From: Desulfobulbaceae bacterium
Lineage (GTDB): Bacteria; Desulfobacterota; Desulfobulbia; Desulfobulbales; SURF-16
Direction of reading: 5' to 3'
Length of the DNA stretch: 64,000 nt
Assembly (NCBI GenBank): GCA_020444175.1
Contig: JAHLLM010000001.1
Span: 215,247-279,246, forward strand
Within the stretch, counting starts at the first letter, position 1. Each line of letters begins with the position of its first letter. A model generated the notes under the pieces. It saw nothing but the letters and a program-made list of their open reading frames with translations, was not told the origin of the DNA and made no database searches. A program made the translations under genes and the position numbers. Shown piece after piece: positions 17,907 through 26,789 of the stretch.

Positions 17907-18842
17907 CTATTTCTTTAAAGGATCCAGGTATTTATAAAATTCAGAGTCAGAAGACAAAATCAGGCGAGTATTCTTGCCAACCGTTTTTTTGTAGGACTCC
18001 AGACTCTTTGTAAAGGCATAAAATTCAGGATCCTGATTATAGGCATCCGCATAAATCCGGGCAGCTAACGCATCAGCCTTTCCCTTGATTTCTTCGGCCT
18101 CACGAGTTGCCTTTGAGGTAATTTCCTTTAACTCACGCTCCACTTTACCAAGAATTTCATCTTTCTGGCCTTCACCAAGCGATCGTTTTTCCGCTGCGAT
18201 CCTTTTGCGTTCCGAGATCATCCGCTCATAGACCTTCTGCCGCACACTGTCAATGTAATTGACGCGCTTAAACATGACATCGACAAGTTCAATGCCATAG
18301 TCAGTGGTCAGCTTGGAGGCAGCATCAAAAATCATGGCGGTAATCTTATCACGGCCAAACTGAATCGGCTCGGCCACCACCTTTTCGGCAACACCCCTTT
18401 GCATTGCTCCCTGAACCCAGTCCGAACTCCGAATAATCTCAACCAGATCATTCTTATTGACCAGATCACGGATCGTACTGTCGATGATGTCGTCAAGAAG
18501 AGTCTGAGCTCGATTCACATTGCCGGCAGCCTGTAAAAAACGCAGGGCATCAGAGATTCTCCAGCGCGCGGTTGCATCAATGTAAACAAAGGTCTTATCA
18601 TTGGTGGGAATCTGGTTTGGATCCCCGTCCCAGATCATGATGCGTTTCTCAAAATATTGTATATTCTGAATAAAAGGAGTTTTGAAGTGGAGTCCAGCCT
18701 CGGTGACCGGCTGCCCCACAGGAGCTCCGAATTGAGTGATTACCGCCTGTCTTCCTTCCGGCAGAATAAAAAAACCATCCCAGACGGTAACGCCACCGAC
18801 AAGCACCAAGCCAATTAACAGATATCGCACAAATATATTCAC
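17907..18842 (-). CDS. hflC: Protease modulator HflC
   Basis: HflC with HflK forms a large SPFH-domain cage around FtsH in the inner membrane and tunes its proteolysis. The 311-residue protein has one N-terminal membrane anchor (YLLIGLVLVGGVTVWDGFFI) followed by an SPFH/Band 7 domain (EGRQAVITQFGAPVG) and a long coiled coil rich in Glu/Lys/Ala (about residues 205-265). It lies 10 bp after hflK on the same strand. The order hflK-hflC is the usual one; hfq and hflX are not here. Confidence 0.94.
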   Translation of the reverse strand: MNIFVRYLLIGLVLVGGVTVWDGFFILPEGRQAVITQFGAPVGQPVTEAGLHFKTPFIQNIQYFEKRIMIWDGDPNQIPTNDKTFVYIDATARWRISDALRFLQAAGNVNRAQTLLDDIIDSTIRDLVNKNDLVEIIRSSDWVQGAMQRGVAEKVVAEPIQFGRDKITAMIFDAASKLTTDYGIELVDVMFKRVNYIDSVRQKVYERMISERKRIAAEKRSLGEGQKDEILGKVERELKEITSKATREAEEIKGKADALAARIYADAYNQDPEFYAFTKSLESYKKTVGKNTRLILSSDSEFYKYLDPLKK

Positions 18843-18852
18843 GGTATTCCCC

Positions 18853-19974
18853 TTATTTCAACTTTGTGGCGCCGGACTGACGGCTGCCGGACAGGTCCAG
18901 AAAAGGCAGGATGGATTGCTGCTCTTTGTCAATAACGTAAATCTCATCAACAGTGGGCAGCACTTTTTGCATGGTTTCCAGATACATCCTTTGACGAGTT
19001 ACATCCTCTGCTTTTTTATATTCCTCAAGCACAGAGAGAAAACGAGAGGTTTCACCCTCGGCCAGATTGGTCCGCTCAACTGCATATCCATGGGCCTCTT
19101 CAAGTAGTTTTTTCGCACCGCCCCTGGCCTTTGGAATGACACGGTTATAGGTCTGCTCTGCTTCATTCACCAGACGCTTCATGTCCTGATCCGCCTCATT
19201 GACCTCATTAAAGGCAGGCTTGACTGGATCCGGAGGGTTAACATCCTGCAGTTTAACGGCAAGGATCTTTACACCGCTCTCGTATTTATTCAGGCTGTCC
19301 TGGAGTTCCCGGGCAGTAGCAGCTTCAAGTATCTCGCGATTACTGAGGACATAGTCAAAATCCTGGTTGCCGACAACACGGCGTATTGCCACTTCAGAGA
19401 CGTCACGCACAGCCTGATCAACGTTTCTCACCCGAAAGATAAAACTGAAAGGATCCTGGATCTTGTACTGAACAATCCATTCCACATCGATTACATTTTT
19501 GTCACCGGTGAGCATGAGGGACTCCACACCGTATCCCTGTTTGGCAAAAACAGATTGTTGCCCCGGGATTCGTGTTCGAAAGCCGAATTCCTGCTTGCGC
19601 ACTGTTTCCACATCAACCTTAACGACTTCATCAATGAGAGGCACTTTAAAATTCAAACCAGATGAGGTGAGTTTGCTGAATTGCCCAAACCGTAAAACCA
19701 CACCCTTTTCCCCCGGTTCAATGGTATAAAAAGAGGAGTAGATGATTTGAATAAGAAAAATCACGGCAACAATTGCGGCGATTTTCATGATACTGGCGCC
19801 GATGTTTGGGGGTGTTCCGCCGGAAGGGCCATCGCCATCCCGACCACCGCCACCGCCTTTGCCGCCGCCTTCAAAACTTTCTTTAATTTTTTTCAGAAGA
19901 GCTGCAATCAGGTCTTCCGGAGATGAGGAACCTTTTTTCTTTCCCCACGGAGGTTGTTGGTCATCAAAGCTCAT
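18853..19974 (-). CDS. hflK: Protease modulator HflK
   Basis: The 373-residue partner of HflC has a typical glycine-rich cytoplasmic N-terminus (about residues 36-58), one membrane span (IMKIAAIVAVIFLIQIIYSSF), an SPFH domain beginning TIEPGEKGVVLRFGQF, and a C-terminal helical region. Length agrees with the family. hflK-hflC form a two-gene unit; the 246 bp upstream, to the rhomboid gene, hold no other gene. Confidence 0.94.
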   Translation of the reverse strand: MSFDDQQPPWGKKKGSSSPEDLIAALLKKIKESFEGGGKGGGGGRDGDGPSGGTPPNIGASIMKIAAIVAVIFLIQIIYSSFYTIEPGEKGVVLRFGQFSKLTSSGLNFKVPLIDEVVKVDVETVRKQEFGFRTRIPGQQSVFAKQGYGVESLMLTGDKNVIDVEWIVQYKIQDPFSFIFRVRNVDQAVRDVSEVAIRRVVGNQDFDYVLSNREILEAATARELQDSLNKYESGVKILAVKLQDVNPPDPVKPAFNEVNEADQDMKRLVNEAEQTYNRVIPKARGGAKKLLEEAHGYAVERTNLAEGETSRFLSVLEEYKKAEDVTRQRMYLETMQKVLPTVDEIYVIDKEQQSILPFLDLSGSRQSGATKLK

Positions 19975-20220
19975 TTTTTTATCCTATGTCCGATTGATAA
20001 TGTTGCTTAAAAACACAACGAGATTTCAAACTTGAAAGATTATGAATACCCCAAGAACTTGAAGGTTCCCATATTTACCTTTGTATTTCAACAATTTTCT
20101 CAAAATTGCTGAAGTTGCTACGAGTCAGGAAGCTGCTCATTCGCCATGCAACATCAACAGGTTACATGGGCGTGAGTGGTAGACGGATATTTCCCCCCAA
20201 GGAGCAAAACGACGAAACAT

Positions 20221-21129
20221 TCAAAAATTAGCTGCAGCCTTGGAGAAAGCAAGCTGCCAACTGCCCCATATTATACCAAGCGACAGGGCAAAAAAGAATA
20301 ACTGGCGCTGCCAGGCATTCGACCATTTGAGAAACAAGGGAAAGGCAGCCGCCATGGCACCTATTGCCGCTCCGGCAACCAGCCCCCAGAAATGAGCGCC
20401 AAGATCGGTCCGCTCACCGCTGCTGCCGAGCATGGCAAGCAGACTTGCCCCAGCTCCCAAAGGCAACAGAATCCCTCTCAGTTTCCTTTGCCTTTTGAGC
20501 TCCAGGCCGGTCAGAATCCCCACCGCCCCGAAGACGGCTGTTGAAAAACCGACAGAAAGATGCTGCCCGCTACGCAAAAAAATGTTCATCCAGTTTCCCA
20601 AGACCCCGGCCAAAAGCACCAGGAAGAAACCAAGACCGCTGCCGAGAATTTTGCAAAGAAAATGAATGATTATGCCACCGATCACAACATTTCCCAAAAC
20701 ATGTACCGGGTCGGCGTGAAGAGTGAGTCCGGTAACCAGCCGCCACCACTGTCCATGGTCTACTATTTGCTGCTGGTTGACAGCTCCTGCCCCAAACCAC
20801 CAGCTGCCGCCTTTCCATGACCCCGTCAGCCAGTAAAAAATAAGCAGAGAGCCCATGAGAATCAGAGTTGGCGGCTGCCTGTTTCGGAAAGAAAACAAGC
20901 CGACCGGCTCTTCTTTGGGGGGAGGCCAATTACGGTTTTCCTGTTCAAAGGAGGCTATGTGGTTGACAGCCGGGGCCTGATACTCTTCCTCAACAGTAAT
21001 AATCCAGTCTCTTCCCTGTTGAAAAAGAACATGGGGAACATGGACGGATTGCAGAACCAGGGACCAGAGATAGGCGCGTTGATAGTTTTTTACCCGGGCA
21101 ACCGCAACCCATTTTTCATTGTCATTCAC
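20221..21129 (-). CDS. Rhomboid-family intramembrane serine protease
   Basis: Rhomboids cleave transmembrane substrates inside the bilayer with a Ser-His dyad. In this 302-residue protein the GxSx motif is GFSTAVFG with S196 as nucleophile, and the catalytic histidine is H244 in GAHFWGLVAG; HADPVHVLGNVV supplies the upstream His/Asn that help form the oxyanion hole. About six membrane spans follow a cytoplasmic N-terminal region of 85 residues. Its beginning (EKWVAVARVKNYQRAYLWSLVL) resembles a small DUF2007-like signal-transducing domain, but I am unsure of that. It is downstream of the retropepsin gene on the same strand, separated by a large inverted repeat. Confidence 0.9.
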   Translation of the reverse strand: MNDNEKWVAVARVKNYQRAYLWSLVLQSVHVPHVLFQQGRDWIITVEEEYQAPAVNHIASFEQENRNWPPPKEEPVGLFSFRNRQPPTLILMGSLLIFYWLTGSWKGGSWWFGAGAVNQQQIVDHGQWWRLVTGLTLHADPVHVLGNVVIGGIIIHFLCKILGSGLGFFLVLLAGVLGNWMNIFLRSGQHLSVGFSTAVFGAVGILTGLELKRQRKLRGILLPLGAGASLLAMLGSSGERTDLGAHFWGLVAGAAIGAMAAAFPLFLKWSNAWQRQLFFFALSLGIIWGSWQLAFSKAAANF

Positions 21130-21159
21130 AAAAGATGATCTCCCCGGACCTCAAACAGT

Positions 21160-21199
21160 GACGAATGGTACATTCGTGCATCATTGTGTACCATTCGTC
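21160..21199. repeat. Perfect 13-bp inverted repeat upstream of the rhomboid gene
   Basis: Arms GACGAATGGTACA (21160-21172) and TGTACCATTCGTC (21187-21199) are exact reverse complements with a 14-base loop. No T-run follows on either strand, so this looks like an operator or RNA hairpin 31 bp before the rhomboid start codon and not a standard terminator. Confidence 0.7.
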
Positions 21200-21288
21200 C
21201 AAGCAATATCGCACAAATTACACATATACCGGAGGCGGCTGAGCTTTTTTTGCCAAACGCCAAACCTTATGAACATTGAACACAAAGT

Positions 21289-23211
21289 TCATCGAGGTTT
21301 TAAGATAAGCACTCCTCCATCGGAATCAAGCTCCATTTGAAATCTGCTGAGAAAATTAAGACCGAGCAACCCATAATCATGGCTCTCAAGTGCCTCTATC
21401 ACCAAGGCCTCAACATTTTGCACAACCCAGCCCTGCATCTCAACGGAATCCAACGTAACCAGCAATGCCTCCTTCACTCCACCGGCTGTGGCAACCATAC
21501 GCCTGGGTGTATTTCCGTCAATGGCAATACCCAGTGCAGAAAGCATGGATGGCGGAATTGACACAAGAGAAGCCCCTGTGTCGACGAGGAATTGAAACCC
21601 GCTGACCCCATTGACCATTGCCGTGACAGGTATATAATTTGACCCGGGAGAAAAATGGATAACAATTTTCCCTTCGAGCTCCTTGAAACCTGCGATCTGT
21701 TCAAACAGACCCTCCACCCGGTCCCGCATTTCAGAAGGATACTCCCTGGCCATCAATAAATCTTCTGCCACCCTCCAGTTTCCCTCTGTCAGATAAAGCG
21801 CAACTCCATCAAGATACAACTGAGGGTCATCTGGAAAATAAGCCCTGCTTCTTTCCAGCACCGACCACCCGGGTTCCGCGTTGCCTCCCTCAAGAAGCTG
21901 CGCCATCCACAACTGATAAAGCCGGAGATGAAGAGCTGAAAAATCCTGCGCCACACCACTCTCCAGAAAAACACCCCCAAGCTCTTCCACAAGATCAGTT
22001 GCATCCTCATAACCACCATCAGTGGCGATAAAGGCCCCTGTGACTATTTTAAGAAGCTCGAAATCTCTTGTCAGCCGGAGAATATCGGCATCAATAAGCT
22101 TGGTGACCGTTTGGGGCATCTCCTGCTGCCGCAGTTCCCTGGCCAGGGCACGCACCTCCCTGAGAACATTTTCAGGATGCAGACTGTCAGGCACATCAAG
22201 GGGATCCAGCTTTGGCTGGCGTCGAAAGCCGTCAAGAAATGCCAGAAGACGCTCCGAGATCACCGTGTCGTCCCCCAGCGCCAGAGCGCGGACAAAATAT
22301 TCTTCCCTCCCACCGGCAAACGTAATGTTGTAAAATCCCTCAACGCTTATGTTAATGCCATTGATACCGATCTCATCACTGTTCCAGAAATAACCTCCCT
22401 CCAGCCAGCCTCCGAACGTCCACCCGTTTACCTTGCCGTTTTGCAGAAAAACTCCTGGCTCATTAATAAAATAAGGCAGAGGAGAATGGAGGAAATATCC
22501 ATACTGCCAGTCAAATGCCGGCAAAAAAGCCGCTGACGTTTTAACTGAAACCAGGGAACGCCAGAAAGATTCCTCCCCAATCTGCCAAGGGATGACCAGG
22601 ACAGGATCTCCGGGAAACGGTTTTTCAAGATGCCAGAGCACAATTTCATCCCCATCATTCCAGTAACCGCCATCTATTCCTGCTGAAAAATCAGAGCCGC
22701 TTGCGTGGAAAAATATTTTTACCCCTCCAAGGCAGGATCGAGCAGGCAAGGCAAGCCATGACGAATCCAGAATTGCGGCCGGCAAAGTGGAAATCTCAAT
22801 ACCCCAGGGATCATAAATCGACACCTCTCCCACCGGAAGGATAATCAAATTGCCTGCTGTCTTTCCTTTCTTTTCTTCCACCTTTTCGATCAGAGCATCA
22901 TCCTGAGCGACAGTCAATACCGACTCTGCCGCCTTTTTTTCTATTTTTTCCTCTCCAATTTTTACTGGTTCTTCTTTAGTCGGGACAATTTCTTTAAAAT
23001 GGGTAACATCATCTTCAGAAGGTGAATGATACGGAAAAAGAATTCCGTAGAAAAAATAGAACGTCCCACTCACAAAAAGGAGAGAAACCAGTGTTAACAG
23101 CACAAGACTGAGACCTCTCGACTTATTCTCATTCAGCTCGAGGTTGGCCCCGCACTTATGACAAAACTTTGCCTTGCTTATCCTCGGGCTTTTACATTTC
23201 GGACACTTCAT
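21289..23211 (-). CDS. Membrane-anchored retropepsin-like aspartyl protease with N-terminal zinc ribbon
   Basis: The protein (640 aa from the chosen start) begins with a double-CXXC zinc ribbon (MKCPKCK and CHKCGANLE), then one membrane span (LSLVLLTLVSLLFVSGTFYFFYG) and a large periplasmic region whose first part looks like a trypsin-like or beta-rich domain without clear catalytic motifs. After a helical repeat region comes a C-terminal single-domain retropepsin with the catalytic VDTGASLVSIP near residue 545 and the second conserved strand YGLLGLNFLSRF. Retropepsins of this type act as dimers. I chose the ATG at 23211 because the zinc ribbon begins there and GAGAGAAG precedes it; an upstream ATG at 23226 has no Shine-Dalgarno site. 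The substrate is unknown. Confidence 0.85.
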   Translation of the reverse strand: MKCPKCKSPRISKAKFCHKCGANLELNENKSRGLSLVLLTLVSLLFVSGTFYFFYGILFPYHSPSEDDVTHFKEIVPTKEEPVKIGEEKIEKKAAESVLTVAQDDALIEKVEEKKGKTAGNLIILPVGEVSIYDPWGIEISTLPAAILDSSWLALPARSCLGGVKIFFHASGSDFSAGIDGGYWNDGDEIVLWHLEKPFPGDPVLVIPWQIGEESFWRSLVSVKTSAAFLPAFDWQYGYFLHSPLPYFINEPGVFLQNGKVNGWTFGGWLEGGYFWNSDEIGINGINISVEGFYNITFAGGREEYFVRALALGDDTVISERLLAFLDGFRRQPKLDPLDVPDSLHPENVLREVRALARELRQQEMPQTVTKLIDADILRLTRDFELLKIVTGAFIATDGGYEDATDLVEELGGVFLESGVAQDFSALHLRLYQLWMAQLLEGGNAEPGWSVLERSRAYFPDDPQLYLDGVALYLTEGNWRVAEDLLMAREYPSEMRDRVEGLFEQIAGFKELEGKIVIHFSPGSNYIPVTAMVNGVSGFQFLVDTGASLVSIPPSMLSALGIAIDGNTPRRMVATAGGVKEALLVTLDSVEMQGWVVQNVEALVIEALESHDYGLLGLNFLSRFQMELDSDGGVLILKPR

Positions 23212-23394
23212 GAATGCTTCTCTCATTTAAAATGAACGATAAGAGGTCTGCGTAAAAAATATCGCACAGGAAATATTTCTTCCTCAGCCTGTTAGCATCA
23301 TCATTACAAAGGAAAGATACCCTTGTCAAAACACAAACGACAGACTCCTCCATCCTGGATAGCCACAGGCGCCTTCCACGGAACACCTCAGCAG

Positions 23395-23422
23395 TTGAAA
23401 CATTTTACATTTATGTTAATTT
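23395..23422 (+). promoter_or_regulatory. Possible sigma-70 promoter for the KamA-family gene
   Basis: TTGAAA (23395-23400) is followed after 16 bp by TAATTT (23417-23422), about 60 bp before the start codon, in an AT-rich part of the 270-bp divergent region. No operator is evident. Confidence 0.35.
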
Positions 23423-23483
23423 AATGAGTCTAAGCTACCGCCTGAAGATGTATATTATTTGCTTTTGACAAAGGAAAAAAATA

Positions 23484-25292
23484 TTGACAGAAAAAAACAT
23501 TATCTCGCCAATGGATGAATCTCAATACACTCCTGCAGCTCTCAAGAAGCTTTATCCCCGTTTTTTTAATACGGCAAAAAAAAATAAAGATCTTGATCAA
23601 ATGCGTAAGGATCTGGCTTCGTTGTTATTTCAAATTGAACTTGAAGCCTATGAGTCTTTTGATCGTGATGCAGCCACCCTTGCCCGTGTTCGTGACACAG
23701 CACAGGTTATCCGCAATATGCTGAAAAAAAGGTCTGATGAACGTTCAGGTTTTTCAATGGCCCAGGCCCTTTTTGACATAGCATGGGATAATCCTCGACC
23801 GGATCTGTCTCCAGCATTTTATGCCGACCTGTATCATCTCATACTGGGTATTCAGGGACTTGGCTCCCGCAAGGCGCTTGATGACGCTCCCCTCTCGGCA
23901 ATAAATGAGCATGGACGCGCAGCAGCAATACGCCGCTCCCAGCAGCTTGATGAATTACGCTCAACAGTTGACAGTAAAATTTCTCAAATTTCCTCAGGTC
24001 TTGAAAAACGAGCAATCTCAAGACGAAAAAAACGCAGGGACAAAATTCTTGCAGCTTTTGATGCAACACTTGATGAATGGCAGGATTGGCGATGGCAGAT
24101 AAAACACATTGTTAAAGAACCAGAAGTTCTTGAAAAACTCATCAAGCTCAGAAAACAGGAAAAAAAGGCATTAAAGAAGGCCCAAAAAAACAACCTCCCT
24201 TTCGGAATTACCCCCTATTACCTGTCTTTGATGGACGATGAACAAAGTCAACGTGACAGGTCAATCAGAGCCCAGGTCCTGCCGCCGGAAGACTATGTGG
24301 ACCAAGTCGCCTGCACTCGTGGGGCTTCGGACCTTGACTTTATGGGAGAGGAGGACACCTCTCCCTTTGACCTGATTACCAGGCGCTATCCGGCAATTTG
24401 CATTTTAAAACCTTTCAACAGCTGCCCGCAGATCTGCGTATACTGCCAGCGCAACTGGGAAATCGATGATGCCATGGCCAGCAACGCCTTTGCCGGTATG
24501 CGTCAGATTGATGCGGCCATCAACTGGATCAAGGAACATCCCACGATACATGAAGTTTTAATCACCGGCGGAGATCCGCTGGCCATGGGAGATGCCACCA
24601 TCAATGACATCCTCGGCAAGGTGGCAGCCATTCCGACGGTGGACAGGATAAGAATAGGCACAAGAATTCCAGTGACCATGCCCATGCGCGTCACTGCAGA
24701 TTTAGCTGAAATCATCGCACAATTCCGGGAGGTGGGCAGAAGGGAGGTGGCCGTGACCACCCATGTGCAGCACTCTTACGAAATTACCCCGGATCTGGTC
24801 AACGCAGTTAACCGTTTTCGCTCCCGCGGCATTCCGGTTTACAACCAGCTGGTTTATACCTACTTCGTCTCCAGACGCTTCGAGGCCTCTGCCCTGCGTC
24901 GTCATCTCAGGCTCATCGGCATTGACCCCTATTATACTTTTAATACAAAGGGCAAGGACGAAACAAAAGCCTATCGCGTGCCCATCTCAAGACTGGTGCA
25001 GGAGCAACAGGAGGAAGCAAGGCTGCTTCCGGGATTGGAAAGAACGGATGAGGCGGTTTTCAATGTACCGCGGCTTGGGAAAAACTATCTTAAATCAAGG
25101 GAGCACAGGGACTTGCTTTCCATCCTGCCCGATGGAGCAAGAGTCTATGAATTTTACTCCTGGGAAAAAAATATCTCCGACAAATCACACACCTACTCCG
25201 CAGTAGACGTACCGATACTTGATTACCTGAAGCGTCTTAATGCTGATGGAGAAAGCATCACTGATTATGATACCATCTGGTATTATTTTTAG
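23484..25292 (+). CDS. KamA-family radical SAM protein (lysine 2,3-aminomutase-like) with long N-terminal extension
   Basis: Lysine 2,3-aminomutases use SAM, a [4Fe-4S] cluster and PLP to shift an amino group. The radical SAM motif here is CPQICVYC (C314, C318, C321), followed by family motifs EVLITGGDPLAMGD, RIGTRIPVTMPMR, THVQHSYEIT and PVYNQLVYT. Classical KamA is about 415 aa; this protein is 602 aa because of a lysine-rich helical N-terminal domain of roughly 230 residues that I do not recognise. Translation is best started at TTG 23484, which has AAGGA upstream; the first ATG is nine codons later. A KamA-like beta-lysine route may support osmolyte synthesis (inference); the actual substrate cannot be read from the sequence. 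Confidence 0.87.
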   Translation: MTEKNIISPMDESQYTPAALKKLYPRFFNTAKKNKDLDQMRKDLASLLFQIELEAYESFDRDAATLARVRDTAQVIRNMLKKRSDERSGFSMAQALFDIAWDNPRPDLSPAFYADLYHLILGIQGLGSRKALDDAPLSAINEHGRAAAIRRSQQLDELRSTVDSKISQISSGLEKRAISRRKKRRDKILAAFDATLDEWQDWRWQIKHIVKEPEVLEKLIKLRKQEKKALKKAQKNNLPFGITPYYLSLMDDEQSQRDRSIRAQVLPPEDYVDQVACTRGASDLDFMGEEDTSPFDLITRRYPAICILKPFNSCPQICVYCQRNWEIDDAMASNAFAGMRQIDAAINWIKEHPTIHEVLITGGDPLAMGDATINDILGKVAAIPTVDRIRIGTRIPVTMPMRVTADLAEIIAQFREVGRREVAVTTHVQHSYEITPDLVNAVNRFRSRGIPVYNQLVYTYFVSRRFEASALRRHLRLIGIDPYYTFNTKGKDETKAYRVPISRLVQEQQEEARLLPGLERTDEAVFNVPRLGKNYLKSREHRDLLSILPDGARVYEFYSWEKNISDKSHTYSAVDVPILDYLKRLNADGESITDYDTIWYYF

Positions 25293-25536
25293 GTATCCTG
25301 TAGCCTTCCCTGAGAATTCGCTCTCTGTCGCCCAGACCAGGGTGAATAAATTCGGATAGGATTTTAAATGAAAATACCATCGACCAGATTCATCCAGGTT
25401 GCATTTACAGACATCGTTGGAATTCGGATTTGGAAATAATAAAACGATGAGGGGTGATTTTTAGAGAGCAAGTGGGGCATGGTCCGCCCTTCCTTCACTA
25501 AGAATGAGAATGTGTTAGAGATGCACTAACCAGCTT

Positions 25537-25575
25537 ATAAAAAAAGCCTGTCATTACAGAGAGTAACAACAGGCT
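25537..25575 (-). terminator. Terminator of the tRNA-Leu gene
   Basis: On the minus strand the arms AGCCTGT and ACAGGCT are followed by a run of T residues (A-run at 25537-25545 on the plus strand), starting about 10 bp past the tRNA 3' end. Confidence 0.8.
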
Positions 25576-25585
25576 GAATTATCAA

Positions 25586-25674
25586 TGGTGCCGAAGAGAA
25601 GACTCGAACTTCCACAGGAATACTCCTACTAGACCCTGAACCTAGCGCGTCTACCAATTCCGCCACTTCGGCAC
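25586..25674 (-). tRNA. tRNA-Leu (anticodon CAG)
   Basis: The minus strand gives an 89-nt class II tRNA: acceptor stem GTGCCGA/TCGGCAC, D-arm GGCGGAATTGGTAGACGC, anticodon arm CTAGGTTCAGGGTCTAG with anticodon CAG, a long variable arm, T-arm GTTCGAGTC, and an encoded CCA end. The remaining sequence between 25293 and 25790 contains only this tRNA and its terminator. Confidence 0.95.
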
Positions 25675-25789
25675 GATGTGAAGAGTCTATTTACTGACTT
25701 TGACAGCACTTTGTCAAGTTTTTTTGTTTCATCAAAAAAATTCATTTTTCCAACTTGTGACATTCGGGCGATATGATTATGATTGGCCT

Positions 25790-26764
25790 ATGAGAATTTA
25801 TACCGATCTTTCAGAAATTACAGAACCCATTGATAAACCATTTGTCACCATCGGCAATTTCGACGGAGTGCATCTCGGTCACCAGATGCTCTTCAGTGAA
25901 GTGCAGAGTAAGGCCTTTCAGCACAGTGGAACCAGTGTGGCAATTACTTTCAATCCCCATCCCCTCAAGGTTGTCAGACCGGATATCGGTATCAAGCTTA
26001 TTTCAAACTGCGAACAAAAAAGGGAACTCATCGAACTGGCAGGCATTGACGTTCTGATTATCATCCCCTTTACAAAAGACTTTGCGGGCACAACAGCTGC
26101 CAATTTTGTTGACCAGGTCCTTATTCAAAAAATCGGCTTACAAGAACTCGTTGTGGGCTATGATTATGCTTTTGGCAAAGGACGGGAAGGAGATATTGCT
26201 TTTTTGAAAAAGCAGGGAGAGGAGAAAAATTTTCCAGTTTCCGTTGTGGAGCCTTACTATGTTGACGGTGTCCTTGCCAGCAGCACCAAGGTACGCGAGC
26301 TCGTCTCGGAGGGCAGAATGCGTGATGTAAAAAAACTGCTGGGACGCAACTACCAGATCAGGGGTGAGGTAAAAAAAGGCAAACAGCGGGGTGGAGCGCA
26401 ACTCGGATTCCCCACTGCCAACCTCCATATCTCCGAAGAAGATCTCTGTCCTCGTCACGGCGTGTATATCACCCAGGTCAGTTATGACGGCAAATGTTAC
26501 GGAGGAGTGCTGAACATTGGCTACAATCCGACCTTTGGAGAAGAAAAGCTATCGGCTGAAACGCATATTTTCGACTTTAATCAGGACATCTATGGCAAAC
26601 CGATTAAAATAAATCTGCTTCAATTTTTACGGGCCGAAAAAAAATTTAGCGGACCCGATGAGCTGGTCCGCCAGATAAGAGAGGATGTAAAACAGGCCAA
26701 AGACGTTCTTGCCGATGCCCAAAAAGAAATCCTTCTCTCCTGTGAAGAAAAATACAACAGATAA
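25790..26764 (+). CDS. ribF: Bifunctional riboflavin kinase / FAD synthetase
   Basis: RibF phosphorylates riboflavin to FMN and adenylylates it to FAD. The N-terminal nucleotidyltransferase domain shows VTIGNFDGVHLGHQ and VVGYDYAFGKGREGD; the C-terminal flavokinase domain shows GRNYQIRGEVKKGKQRG, LGFPTANL and NIGYNPTFG. I use the ATG at 25790 (MRIYTDLSEI, 324 aa); an upstream frame extension to 25700 adds 30 residues that do not fit the family and overlaps the AT-rich zone beyond the tRNA. It converges on the chemoreceptor gene with a 25-bp gap and no visible terminator. Confidence 0.93.
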   Translation: MRIYTDLSEITEPIDKPFVTIGNFDGVHLGHQMLFSEVQSKAFQHSGTSVAITFNPHPLKVVRPDIGIKLISNCEQKRELIELAGIDVLIIIPFTKDFAGTTAANFVDQVLIQKIGLQELVVGYDYAFGKGREGDIAFLKKQGEEKNFPVSVVEPYYVDGVLASSTKVRELVSEGRMRDVKKLLGRNYQIRGEVKKGKQRGGAQLGFPTANLHISEEDLCPRHGVYITQVSYDGKCYGGVLNIGYNPTFGEEKLSAETHIFDFNQDIYGKPIKINLLQFLRAEKKFSGPDELVRQIREDVKQAKDVLADAQKEILLSCEEKYNR

Positions 26765-26789
26765 AGAGAAAACAGAACCTCATTCAATT

